Assembly (NCBI GenBank): GCA_016871715.1 | Contig: VHCO01000031.1 | Location: 1-46,138 of the forward strand | Length of the DNA: 46,138 bases | Direction: 5' to 3' | Source: Verrucomicrobiota bacterium | GTDB lineage: Bacteria > Verrucomicrobiota > Verrucomicrobiia > Limisphaerales > J093 | In this document: positions 17,750 to 26,435 of the stretch, piece by piece | How the letters are laid out: the number at the start of each line of letters is the position of its first letter | Position numbering within the stretch: position 1 is the first letter of the stretch | Notes under the pieces: generated by a model | The model's input: only the letters and a program-made list of their open reading frames with translations | What the model was told of the DNA's origin: nothing | Database searches by the model: none | Program-made: the position numbers and the translations under genes

Positions 17750-18919
17750 ATGAATTCGCGTTACCCCTCGCGGTTAGCCCCCTTCCACCCCCTCACCCGG
17801 TACCGACAACGCAAGGGGCCAGCCTGCCCATCCGGCGGTATAGATGTGGGCTTGCGTTCGCGCGCCGGCGCGTGGTCCGCCGCGCGGCTGCTGGCATGCC
17901 TCACGGTTAGCGTCGTCGCCCTCGGAGCCGAGGAGCCCAAAGCTTCCGGAGAGGGCTCAGGCACCCGCGCGGGTGCGGGCGGGATCCAGCTACCCCCTTG
18001 GTTTTCGGACAACATGGTGCTGCAGCAAGCGCGGCCGCCCATGCCCCAGACCGTCATCTGGGGTTGGGGAGAACCGGGCGACCGGGTTCGGGTGCGGTTT
18101 CGCAATCGGACGCACCCCAGCGACAGCGGCGAGAAGGTCGGCACGGACCGGCGCTGGCTGATCGGTCTTGGGCACCTGGAAGGCGGCGGCCCCGAGACCC
18201 TCGAAGTCCTGGGCCGAACCGGCCAAGTGCTGCTCACCAACGTCGTGGTGGGCGACGTTTGGCTCGTCGGTCCTTGGACCTCGCCGAACCTCGCGCCTGG
18301 GCGTGCGGTGGACACGGCTACGGACCACGATCTTGCGGCGGGCAAGCTGCGCTTCCTCCACGCTCCACGCTGGGGCGAATGGAGGCCTGGCGACGGAGGG
18401 CCAGGTTGGCAGATCGGGTCTAAGGGCGCTGCGTCACAGCCCTTGAACAGCATGGCCTTCTACTTCGGCCACGAACTGCTTTGGGGCACCAATGCCATCC
18501 CGCTCGGTATCGTGGAAGTCCCCCGGACGACGTTGCAGGCGCTGTCCAAGCAACGACCGCCTGAGGAAGACCAAGCGCGGTGCTTGGTGGTGTCCAACAT
18601 TGTCTCGGAGGCGCGCTGGCGCGCGCGGTACCGGGCTCAGGCAGACTTCAGGGATGCGGTAGCGCAGGAGCGGGAACTGGCGGTGACCGCTCAACGCGAA
18701 GGCAGGGTCCATGCCGGCGCCAAGCTCGATCAACCTCACTCCCTCAATCGCGTGCATGTCGGGAGCATTCCCCAGTACGCCCCACATGCGCCGCCCATCT
18801 CTCTGAAGGCTGGTCGCCGGCTCATCGACGCTTCCTGGGCTCTGCGCGGCCGACCCGAGCCGGTTCCGACCGCGGCGGGGGCCGTTTGGTGGGAAGAGAT
18901 GGCTCCCGCCACGCCTTGA
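17750..18919 (+). CDS. Sialate O-acetylesterase-like protein, catalytic motif lost
   Basis: 389 residues. A hydrophobic stretch near 43-60 may be a signal anchor. The N-terminal domain resembles the sialate O-acetylesterase family: LPPWFSDNMVLQQ, VIWGWGEPGDRVRVRF, VVVGDVWLVG. Family members continue from here with a GQSNM serine motif; this protein has GPWTS instead, and the later family WGG segment is also not recognisable (PLGIVEVP). FYFGHELL keeps family character. Esterase activity is therefore unlikely; a binding role is possible. It starts 78 bp after the caspase-FGE gene on the same strand and ends 294 bp before the next gene. Confidence 0.65.
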   Translation: MNSRYPSRLAPFHPLTRYRQRKGPACPSGGIDVGLRSRAGAWSAARLLACLTVSVVALGAEEPKASGEGSGTRAGAGGIQLPPWFSDNMVLQQARPPMPQTVIWGWGEPGDRVRVRFRNRTHPSDSGEKVGTDRRWLIGLGHLEGGGPETLEVLGRTGQVLLTNVVVGDVWLVGPWTSPNLAPGRAVDTATDHDLAAGKLRFLHAPRWGEWRPGDGGPGWQIGSKGAASQPLNSMAFYFGHELLWGTNAIPLGIVEVPRTTLQALSKQRPPEEDQARCLVVSNIVSEARWRARYRAQADFRDAVAQERELAVTAQREGRVHAGAKLDQPHSLNRVHVGSIPQYAPHAPPISLKAGRRLIDASWALRGRPEPVPTAAGAVWWEEMAPATP

Positions 18920-19213
18920 CGGCAGGCGCCACAGGATTGGTGACCACGAGCTGGCCAAGCGGGTCTGCGCGGAGTCCTTGAAAGGCCGCTGAGGCGCCGC
19001 GCCAATTCACAGCGCTGACTCGCTCCACAGCGCCACTTGGGACATTGCGCGCACGATGAGCCGGCGTCCATCGCGGCTGACAGGCCTTCGACAAGTGTCT
19101 GACCAAGACGCTGCCCCGCTGCGGATCCGCGAGACGGGTTAAGAAGCCCTTCCGCTCATGGACCCCGCGGAACTGCGTTGCTTTTCCTGCCCCAGAAGTG
19201 TAGGGAATGCCCC

Positions 19214-21124
19214 ATGACTCAGTTGAGATCCTCGAGCAGGAGTTCTCTCTCTTCGCGGCCATGGACTTGGCGCGGGGTCTTGGGCCTGTGCCTCCTTGCG
19301 TCCCTGTCGCTCCACGCCGCCTCGACCAAGCGCACGGTGCGCATCGAGTCGGTGCCCACCGCCGCCGCCGTGACGGTGAACGGAGCGACCGTGGGGCGAA
19401 CGCCGCACACGCTGAAGGATTTCAGGTTCGTCGATGATCCGCCGCTGCAAGTGACGGTCTCGGCGGCCGACCACGAGCCGCGCGCCTATACGGTGACTCG
19501 ACTCCAGGCCCGTGAGTACTCGAAGGACGCGAAAGAGGAGATGGTCTTGCGGTGCGAGCTCCCGCTGCTGCGCAAAGCCGTGCCCGTAGCGTTGAGCGCG
19601 GGGGCCGGGGCGCAGTACTACGTCGACAACGCGATGGTCGATGCCCAGACCCAGTTCCTTTTCAGCCGGGACAGTTCGCAGGCCGAGTTCAATCGTGTCG
19701 CCGTCCGTGCGGAGAAGGAGGGTCACACGCCCGCCCAGACGTTCCTGAGCATGACCGAGGCTGAGGCCTTGCCGCTGGTCGGTGGTCGCCGGCTGGTGCA
19801 ACTGCTCCCCGTCGAGGTGCAGCGGGCCGGCGTGCTCAAGGTCGAGACCAACGAGCGGGATGCGCAGGTGCTTCTGAACGGGGTTCTGGTTGGCGTGGCC
19901 GGGCCTGGCGTGCCGGCGGAGGTGCAGCTCACGTTCCGCCGGGCAGACGCCGGTGCACCATGGAGCACGAACGAAATCGCCGTCGCCAAGGAGGGGTTCG
20001 AGTACTTGCCGCCGCTGCCGGCCGAAGCCCGCACGAACTTCACGACTCTGATCACCTGGAACAAGCTCGAGGAGCTCCAGGGTCGACTGGCCGTGACGAA
20101 CCTGCAGGCATTGCGCTTCCTGCCCGTGCCGTGGCGGCGGGTGGTTGTGGACCGCGGCCAGGTGCGGCTCGAGGTGACGGACGTCAATTCCGCGATCAGC
20201 GCCACGGCGGCGGTGAGTCCGTTTAGCCCGTTTCTCGAGCCGGATGAGCTATTCATCGCCGACCGCTTCGGCGTGGTCTCGAGCCCGATCGAGAAAGGCA
20301 AGCCTACGGCGGTGGTGGTGGCAGTGGCCAAGCGAGCGATGCGCGGAGACGCCCCGGCGGAAATCATCGGCAGCGAGATCGTCATGGTCCAGCCCCCGCC
20401 GGCGCGCGTCGTGCGGCGGCTGACGACCATCGGCGATAAGCACGACACGTTCGACCTCCAACCTTGCATCACCACGGACGGCGAGTGGGTGTTCTTTGCC
20501 TCGAACCGCGAGCGGGGTGAGTACCGCATTTTTCGCAAGCCGACCAAGGCCGGCCTGGTCTTGGCCGAGGTCAGCCCGCCGCAGCCGGGGATCGACCTCG
20601 AGCCGGCGGTGTTCACGCCCAGCGACGGCGGTCACCCCCGGCTGGCCTTCACGCGTTACCCCTCGAACGCCGCGGTCCGCGGCGAGCCCAAGATCATGGT
20701 CCAAGGGGCGGACGGCACCTTCTCGCGTTTGGGGGAGGGCGGGCACAGCCCGGCCTGGTCGTACAACGGCGCTAAGATCGCGTATGTGTCCACCAGCGGG
20801 CGCATCTGCCTGATGGACGCCCAAACCGGTGTCTCGGAAGGGGCGCTGGCTACGGGTGCCGCGCCGGCGTGGTTGCCGGGCGACAAACAGATCATCTATG
20901 CCGAGCCCGCCAACAAGAGTTTCGGGCTGCGGCTGATCAACGCGGACGGCTCGGGGTCGCCGACCCGGGTGGTGCAGGATTCGTCCTTCTATTCGTTCCC
21001 CATGGTGAGTTGGGACAACCAAAAGACCTTCATTTACTTCATCTCGAACCGCGAAGCGCAGCGCCGCGGCGAGGAGAGCTGGGCGTTGTACTTCGTCGAG
21101 TGGAGGCCGGAAGGACGCCTCTAG
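19214..21124 (+). CDS. Secreted PEGA-domain and TolB-like beta-propeller protein
   Basis: 636 residues from the ATG at 19214, preceded by an aggga-type ribosome site; the ATG at 19178 would add 12 residues with no signal-peptide logic. A signal peptide spans about 1-36 (VLGLCLLASLSLHAAS). PEGA modules follow: VRIESVPTAAAVTVNGATVG and VLKVETNERDAQVLLNGVLVG. From about residue 400 there are WD40/TolB-type blades (DLQPCITTDGEWVFFASNR, HSPAWSYNGAKIAYVS, FPMVSWDNQKTFIYFISNR). It probably works outside the cytoplasm as a binding or surface-sensing protein, in line with the PEGA domain in the upstream caspase. Its stop abuts the stop of the convergent caspase-FGE gene with no spacer. Confidence 0.85.
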   Translation: MTQLRSSSRSSLSSRPWTWRGVLGLCLLASLSLHAASTKRTVRIESVPTAAAVTVNGATVGRTPHTLKDFRFVDDPPLQVTVSAADHEPRAYTVTRLQAREYSKDAKEEMVLRCELPLLRKAVPVALSAGAGAQYYVDNAMVDAQTQFLFSRDSSQAEFNRVAVRAEKEGHTPAQTFLSMTEAEALPLVGGRRLVQLLPVEVQRAGVLKVETNERDAQVLLNGVLVGVAGPGVPAEVQLTFRRADAGAPWSTNEIAVAKEGFEYLPPLPAEARTNFTTLITWNKLEELQGRLAVTNLQALRFLPVPWRRVVVDRGQVRLEVTDVNSAISATAAVSPFSPFLEPDELFIADRFGVVSSPIEKGKPTAVVVAVAKRAMRGDAPAEIIGSEIVMVQPPPARVVRRLTTIGDKHDTFDLQPCITTDGEWVFFASNRERGEYRIFRKPTKAGLVLAEVSPPQPGIDLEPAVFTPSDGGHPRLAFTRYPSNAAVRGEPKIMVQGADGTFSRLGEGGHSPAWSYNGAKIAYVSTSGRICLMDAQTGVSEGALATGAAPAWLPGDKQIIYAEPANKSFGLRLINADGSGSPTRVVQDSSFYSFPMVSWDNQKTFIYFISNREAQRRGEESWALYFVEWRPEGRL

Positions 21125-22951
21125 TCAGCGTGCCGCGGCGCCGCGGACCGGCCCGAGATCCAGCACGCACCGGAAACCGAGATTCTCTCGGCGGCTCTCA
21201 TCCGGCAACTCGACCGGGTTGTTGAGCCGAAGCTCTTCTCGCGTGCACGAATCCCAGGCGCCACCCACGGTCTGGTGCTGACCCGCTCCCGCCGGCCCGT
21301 CCACCCACTCGCGCAGGTTCCCTATCAGGTCGAAAAAGCCAAGTGGGTTGGCGGGAAAACTCCCCACCGGCGCCGTGTAGGCGTAGCCGTCCCGCAGGTC
21401 TGGGATGTACCTCAACCCGGTTGCCCGCCACAAGTCGAGGTCCGCCAGGTTGCCCGCGTTTCTGGGAGGCGGCCAATCGTCGCCCCAGGGGAAGATTCGA
21501 GTGCTGGGCGGCTGGGCGGGCGGGTCGAGGGCCAGACACCATTCCAGCTTGGTGGGGAGGCGATAGGCTTGAGTGCCGGTCATGAGGTTGGTCTGGACTT
21601 CCGTGTCGGTCAGCCAACGACAGAACCCCTGCGCGTCGGTCCAACTCACGCCCGCCACCGGGTGGTTGGTTCCCTGGGCATAAGAAAGGCGGTTGGCGGA
21701 TAGGTTCAGCGCAGCCCGGTAAACGTCGAAGTCCATCGCGCGAGTCTCCCACTGGGCAAGCAGCAGGCCCGTTCCAGGCAGCGGTAGGAAAACCATGCCC
21801 AGTGAATTCGTCCATGCTCGTCCCGGCTGGGGGAACGGGTTGGTCGGTGGCGGGACGATTGCCGCAATTGCACTCGGCGGCGGCGGGCGCTTGGGATCCT
21901 CGCCCGGCAGCTCGTTCGGTGGGGGGACCGGGTCACCTCCCGTGAGTTTAGCCCAGGCATCCTCGAGGCGGGCTACGAGTCCGGCCCAGCCTGCTGGATC
22001 GGCGTAGTTCCACCCGAAGCCGGCCCCCAAAGCCAGACCCGCGGTGAGCAACAGGATCCACGCCCGCCGGCGTCGGCGCCGGCGCCGATCCTGGGTGATG
22101 AAGGCGCTCTCGTCCGACGGGAATTCAGCCGGCTCGCGCAGGCGGAGGTGGACCGGTCCACCATCGGTTTCGAGATGGGGTCGTTGGTCGAGTGCAGCGC
22201 GGTAGTGGATGAGGGCATTCTGGTTCATCCGCTTGCCCAAGTCCTCCGCCAGGTGCTGGGTGAACTGGACGACCCCCTGCGGTTGTTCCCGCAGAAACTC
22301 GAGCAGATTGTGGCAAAACCACCCGCGTTTCTCCTGCGGGTATTCGTAAGACAACTGGCCCTCCCAGCAGGAGCTCAGGATGGCCCGGGCGCGCCGCGCG
22401 GTGGGGCTCGCCGCGGCGGAAGGGTCGCGCACCAGCTCGAGGATATCCCGCGACATGGCCTCGCTCCACCGCAACGACCCGGTGGCGCGGCTCAGCGGTC
22501 TCGGGGCGTTGCGGCAGGCCTCCAAGATAATCAACTGTTGCCCGGCGCGGATGCCGCGCAGGAGTGCCTTCAACCTCGCCAGCGAGATGGCGGTTTCGCT
22601 CAAGACACCCGCCGGGCTTGGTTTCGAATCGTAGGTCAGGAGGTGCGTCTCCTCCTCGAGCTCGAAGCCGTGGCCGGCAAAGTAGAAGATGAACGTGTCC
22701 TGCTCCCCCATCCGCAGTCGTGACAAATCGCCAAAGCCGCCCAACACGTTCGAGCGGGAGGCTGGGGAGGCCTCCGCGCGGGGGGGGTAGGTGAAGAGCA
22801 GGCAGCGCTTCTTCTTGAGCCCAAGTCGTTGCTGCATGAACTCCCGAAGCGCGAACACATCCTCGACTGCGTAGCGGAGGGGGGGTACCTCGGGCGAATC
22901 GTACCGGTTGACGCCCACAAGCAACGCGTAAATCTGGCCTTCCCCTGCCAT
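21125..22951 (-). CDS. Second caspase-like protease with FGE/C-type-lectin-fold domain
   Basis: 608 residues from the ATG at 22951; an upstream in-frame start at 23128 would overlap the neighbouring gene. The caspase domain covers 1-270 with H94 (FYFAGHGFE) and C146 (IILEACRNAP). A basic run before the membrane helix at about 297-314 (AWILLLTAGLALGAGFGW) predicts a cytoplasmic protease. A proline-rich linker leads to an FGE-like domain (379-600): TNSLGMVFLPL, HPVAGVSWTDAQGFCRWL, YRLPTKLEWCLAL, FPWGDDWPPPRNAGN, GFFDLIGNLREWV, LGFRCVLD. The domain order matches the plus-strand caspase at 14840 but the PEGA domain is absent. It is the last gene of a minus-strand cluster, 149 bp after the Ig-like gene. 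Confidence 0.9.
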   Translation of the reverse strand: MAGEGQIYALLVGVNRYDSPEVPPLRYAVEDVFALREFMQQRLGLKKKRCLLFTYPPRAEASPASRSNVLGGFGDLSRLRMGEQDTFIFYFAGHGFELEEETHLLTYDSKPSPAGVLSETAISLARLKALLRGIRAGQQLIILEACRNAPRPLSRATGSLRWSEAMSRDILELVRDPSAAASPTARRARAILSSCWEGQLSYEYPQEKRGWFCHNLLEFLREQPQGVVQFTQHLAEDLGKRMNQNALIHYRAALDQRPHLETDGGPVHLRLREPAEFPSDESAFITQDRRRRRRRRAWILLLTAGLALGAGFGWNYADPAGWAGLVARLEDAWAKLTGGDPVPPPNELPGEDPKRPPPPSAIAAIVPPPTNPFPQPGRAWTNSLGMVFLPLPGTGLLLAQWETRAMDFDVYRAALNLSANRLSYAQGTNHPVAGVSWTDAQGFCRWLTDTEVQTNLMTGTQAYRLPTKLEWCLALDPPAQPPSTRIFPWGDDWPPPRNAGNLADLDLWRATGLRYIPDLRDGYAYTAPVGSFPANPLGFFDLIGNLREWVDGPAGAGQHQTVGGAWDSCTREELRLNNPVELPDESRRENLGFRCVLDLGPVRGAAAR

Positions 22952-23100
22952 GGTACCTCTGTCGTCCCTGCGCAATCCAGGTTCGGGACTGCGGCCGCCT
23001 CTACGACTCCCGCCCCCCAGCCCCGACCTGCAGCACGGCGGAATCTTGCACACCAGCGGCGGCGCACAAGGAAAAAGGGGATCGCCCAAGGGGGACCGGG

Positions 23101-23886
23101 TCAACGCTTCGCCCGGAAGGTCCCCCATGCCACGCTCCCGATGGCAGCCGCCACACTAACGGCCAGAATCAAGATGCCCAGGGGCGAATCCCAGCCTCCG
23201 GCCGGCAAGACCGTGAGGTTGACTTGGCTCTCGATCGTCCTTGCGCTCGGGCTGGAATCGCGCGCCTTCAGCCGCAGCGCGAACCGTCCGGTGCGCTCCG
23301 GCACGCCGAAGACTCGGTTCGAGCGGGCGTCGAACGACAGGCCGTCCGGCCAGGCGCCTTCGACCTGCATGCGATACGGGAGCACGCCGCCGACCGCGGC
23401 AAAACGAAACGCGAAAGGACAGCCCTTCACAGCCACCAGGTCTGGAATATCGGCAAGCGTCATCTCCGTCGCGATCTGCAGCGGGAGCGCGATCGCCGGA
23501 CCGACTCGTCCGGTCAACACCACAGGACCGAAGGACGTAAGCGCGTCGGTGACGGTGAGGTTGAGCCTGACCGCCTCCGCGGCGGGGCCGACAGGCGTGC
23601 CCCAACAACGGGCGCCGGAAGTCTTCAGGCCCTGGGGCAGACTCCCAGTCCATCGGTATTGGATCGGCTCGACGAGCCCTTGCACGGCCACAAAATACTC
23701 GTAAGGCTCGCCTGCGCGGGCATCCGGCAGGCGATGGACGGGGCCGGCGGGCGGTTTGTCTCCGCGTCCGGATTGCAGCGGCCCAGATGCCGTTCCAGCG
23801 ACCGCAACCAGCGCGCCGGCAAGGGCCCAAGCCCCAACGAACCAGTGGGCGCCAGGCGCCAAACGCAGGCGAACGACGGGATTCAT
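23101..23886 (-). CDS. Membrane-anchored Ig-like (He_PIG type) protein
   Basis: 261 residues with an N-terminal signal or anchor (FVGAWALAGALVAVAG, 15-31) and a C-terminal helix (PLGILILAVSVAAAIGSVAW) followed by RAKR. Two Ig-like, putative cadherin-type domains lie between: PDARAGEPYEYFVAVQG...PQGLKTSGARCWGTPV and GGVLPYRMQVEGAWPDGLSFDARSNRVFGVPERTGRF. The P.GL....G...G.P pattern is the He_PIG signature. Its ATG overlaps the stop of the upstream ExbD-Ig gene by four bases (ATGA), so the two are translationally coupled. The likely role is an extracytoplasmic adhesion or assembly domain. Confidence 0.8.
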   Translation of the reverse strand: MNPVVRLRLAPGAHWFVGAWALAGALVAVAGTASGPLQSGRGDKPPAGPVHRLPDARAGEPYEYFVAVQGLVEPIQYRWTGSLPQGLKTSGARCWGTPVGPAAEAVRLNLTVTDALTSFGPVVLTGRVGPAIALPLQIATEMTLADIPDLVAVKGCPFAFRFAAVGGVLPYRMQVEGAWPDGLSFDARSNRVFGVPERTGRFALRLKARDSSPSARTIESQVNLTVLPAGGWDSPLGILILAVSVAAAIGSVAWGTFRAKR

Positions 23887-25139
23887 GGCGATGGATTCCC
23901 TCCCAAGATAGAGGTTGTCGGCAAGGCATCGATGACGCCGCGCCAGTGTGCCTCCGAAGTGCGGAGCAGGACATTCGTTGAGTCGTCCTGAACACGGACC
24001 TCGATGGCGCTGCCGTTCTTGACGACCGGCGTGCCAGCCAGCGCGCCCGAGTCGGCATCCGAACTCAGGCCCGCGGGCAGGCGCACCGGACTGAATCGTT
24101 TCTTGCCCACGCCGCCCGTCGCGACGATCGCCCCGACGAAGGGTTGGCCCACACGCCCGAAGCGGGGCAAAGCGAATTGGGCCTCCAGGGGATGGAACGG
24201 TTCCACCTCCACCGTAATGGAGCCGCTCACCAGCGGGTGGCCGGGAGCATCTCTCAGTTCAGCCGCCGTTCTCCAGTCTTTGGTGGGCGTCTGTCCATCC
24301 TTCACTCTGACCGTCAACTCGAATCGGCCTGAAGCCGGAGGAACACCGAGAAGCGCAGCACGCCGCTCGTCGAGTTTAAGCCAGGTGGGTGCACCGCTAA
24401 TGTCGTACTCGTAGGGCTCGATACCGCCCATGGGGCCGAGCGGGATTTCGAGCGGGAACCCCACCACACCTTTGGCCGTCTGCGCGCCGGTCAGACGCAG
24501 CGGCTCTTCGGCTGGGGCGAACGGGACGTTCACCGGCTTGATCCTCAGGTTGAACCTCCCGCGGACCGCATAGTGAGCCACCACATGGCGGCGGAGTGCG
24601 TCTGCTGCGGGAGCTTCGCCGGGAGCCAAGTCTTCGAGTTGTCCCCGCGATTCCAGCGGTAGTTCCCTGTGGAAGCACACGTGGACGTTGCTCGTTCCCA
24701 AGACCCACGGAACGGTCAGATCGGCCGGCGCCCATGTCGTGTGCTCGTTGTCAACGACAGCAGCCTCGATGGTGAGATGGGTGGCCAGGCGCCATCGAGG
24801 CAGCGCACTGGCCAACAGGACTCCACTCAACAAGCCGTCGCTCGCGCCGACTTGGAGCCGGCCCTGGGTCGGCGCCAGGCCCGACCGCCCTGCGAAGGTG
24901 AACTTCCCCGAACCATACCCGACTGGGATAGCGGCATGATACTCGACATATGGCGAGGCGGGCGGCAAGTCGACCTTGGCGAATTCAAGGGGACGAAGCT
25001 TGCGCTCCGGCTTGGGCACCACGACAGCCATGTAGATCATCAGGAAGATGAACATGGTGATCATGAGATTGAACACGACATCCACCAAGGGCGTCACCAT
25101 GCCGCCCCGGCCCCAGTGGTCAGCGAGCCTGGCCTTCAC
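23883..25139 (-). CDS. ExbD/TolR-like membrane protein with Ig-like domains
   Basis: 418 residues. The N-terminus GGMVTPLVDVVFNLMITMFIFLMIYM (positions 12-37; membrane helix plus the aspartate of ExbD/TolR/MotB-type proton channels in PLVD) is typical of biopolymer-transport ExbD. The remainder is extracytoplasmic: a ~180-residue region of unknown type, then Ig-like repeats (EPYEYDISGAPTWLKLDERRAALLGVPPASGRFEL; PAGLSSDADSGALAGTPV). No ExbB/TolQ partner is in the window, so the channel partner would be elsewhere or was lost. It is coupled by a 4-base overlap to the Ig-like gene downstream and lies 3 bp after the small upstream ORF. Confidence 0.75.
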   Translation of the reverse strand: MKARLADHWGRGGMVTPLVDVVFNLMITMFIFLMIYMAVVVPKPERKLRPLEFAKVDLPPASPYVEYHAAIPVGYGSGKFTFAGRSGLAPTQGRLQVGASDGLLSGVLLASALPRWRLATHLTIEAAVVDNEHTTWAPADLTVPWVLGTSNVHVCFHRELPLESRGQLEDLAPGEAPAADALRRHVVAHYAVRGRFNLRIKPVNVPFAPAEEPLRLTGAQTAKGVVGFPLEIPLGPMGGIEPYEYDISGAPTWLKLDERRAALLGVPPASGRFELTVRVKDGQTPTKDWRTAAELRDAPGHPLVSGSITVEVEPFHPLEAQFALPRFGRVGQPFVGAIVATGGVGKKRFSPVRLPAGLSSDADSGALAGTPVVKNGSAIEVRVQDDSTNVLLRTSEAHWRGVIDALPTTSILGGNPSP

Positions 25140-25142
25140 CTC

Positions 25143-25364
25143 TCACCCTCCTTCAGGCGCAGACAGAAGAAGTGTTCCTGTCCGGACGCCAGTTCTTTTC
25201 CCCGAACGATTTCTCCGTCTTGAGGCCGCGCCGGGATGCAGACTTCCCTGGCGCAGGCCCAGCAGCCGCAGGCAATGCGTGTCGTCTCCGGAGCGTTCGA
25301 AGGCCATGATGGCCGCCTCCATCTCCGCCGGATTCCAACGTGGGTTGCGAGGTTGCGTGGACAT
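25143..25364 (-). CDS. Hypothetical 73-residue protein
   Basis: The N-terminal half (WNPAEMEAAIMAFERSGDDTHCLRLLGLRQG) looks like a real helical segment; the C-terminal half is Arg/Ser/Gly-rich and another frame (ending EKNWRPDRNTSSVCA) looks equally coding-like, so a frameshift is possible. It fits tightly between the neighbours (9 bp after the upstream stop, 3 bp before the ExbD-like start), which supports a gene in the same transcript. No family is recognised. Confidence 0.45.
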   Translation of the reverse strand: MSTQPRNPRWNPAEMEAAIMAFERSGDDTHCLRLLGLRQGSLHPGAASRRRNRSGKRTGVRTGTLLLSAPEGG

Positions 25365-25373
25365 AGGAAAACG

Positions 25374-26435
25374 CTACCAGGCGATGTTCAGCGAACTGGG
25401 TGAGGAGCAGGCGAGGCGAAAGGCCGACTGCAATCGAGTCGTGGCGGCCGTCAGCCCGGCGGGGTCCACCGACGTCGCCCGGTCTTGCGAGATGCTGTTC
25501 ACCAACCTCTGGGCGCAGGTTGGCTCCGAGGGGACAGCGCCACCGCTCGGGTACAGGCGCAGCCAGGCGCGGCAACGGTGGCCGCCGCCCGCGGCGATCA
25601 GGCTGGCCGCGCGGTGCATGGTCTGAAACAACAACCGCCGGGCTTCCGACTGGACCTCGTCCGGAGCGCGGCTCTGGACGGCTGTCTCGGTGACCAACCA
25701 GGTCGTGAGCCCGGTCGCCACCTCCGCGAACGGCTTGTGGGATAGCTTCGCCAGCGCCCTCATGACGAGGCGAACCGTGTCTAGCAGACGCTCCGCGTAA
25801 GCCGCGCGGGGGAGCAACGCGGCGCGCTGCTCGAGGGCCTGCCGCCATTGGTCGACGCTGGCCGGAGACGGTGAACCCTGGCGCGCCTGCTGGATCTTCT
25901 GCGCCCATTCCAACGCCCGAAGTTGCCGCGCGTCCCGGAGCGGTGGCGCCATCAGTTCCGAGGCTCCGACGAGCGGCAACCGCTCGAAGCGAATGTGCTC
26001 GTGGCTGTTCAAGTCGTGGATGTCGGCCGTCACGGTGGCAAGCCGTTCGTGGCCCTCCTCGACCCGCATGGCCACGCGAAGGCGAGCCTCGCCGGCCGCA
26101 TTGCGGGTCGGGACAAAGACGTGACTCCGCAGCAGGTCGTACCTGACGCCGGTCGCGGCGCCCGCCAACCGCCGCGTGAACAAGGCGATCTCCAAAGCCG
26201 CTGCGTCCGAAAGCGGCAACTCGATCGGCTCGGATTGGCGCTCGTCCCCAACCGCAGCCGGCTGAACCAGCACGAGGGTGCCTACGCCCAGGGTGGCCGC
26301 GGGCGGTTGCAGCAGAAAACCGCAATCGTAGGCCAGCAAGGGTCGCGAGCGGACACAATAGTGAACGCCCAGCAAGGCCGCGTCTCCGCAGGGCTCGGCC
26401 ACCCGAGCGATGCCGCCGGCCCGCAGGGCGTCGCG
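25374..26435 (-). CDS. Unrecognised C-terminal region of rearranged caspase tract
   Basis: The frame from about 26435 to 25374 is coding-like for about 350 residues (LLGVHYCVRSRPLLAYDCGFLLQ; LRVAMRVEEGHERLATVTADIHDLNSHEHI; RALEWAQKIQQARQG), with mostly helical sequence in the second half. The part upstream of 26435 in this frame is a shadow of the caspase B reading frame. I cannot name a domain. It probably represents the 3' end of a separate gene whose 5' end was lost where the FGE-like domain at 26435-27965 is cut short. It has no convincing start codon of its own. Confidence 0.5.
   Translation of the reverse strand, partial: RDALRAGGIARVAEPCGDAALLGVHYCVRSRPLLAYDCGFLLQPPAATLGVGTLVLVQPAAVGDERQSEPIELPLSDAAALEIALFTRRLAGAATGVRYDLLRSHVFVPTRNAAGEARLRVAMRVEEGHERLATVTADIHDLNSHEHIRFERLPLVGASELMAPPLRDARQLRALEWAQKIQQARQGSPSPASVDQWRQALEQRAALLPRAAYAERLLDTVRLVMRALAKLSHKPFAEVATGLTTWLVTETAVQSRAPDEVQSEARRLLFQTMHRAASLIAAGGGHRCRAWLRLYPSGGAVPSEPTCAQRLVNSISQDRATSVDPAGLTAATTRLQSAFRLACSSPSSLNIAW

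Noticed and set aside
14840..23128. Diversity-generating retroelement target
   Set aside because: FGE/C-type-lectin domains on caspase proteins are sometimes such targets, but no reverse transcriptase or template/variable repeat pair is visible in the window.
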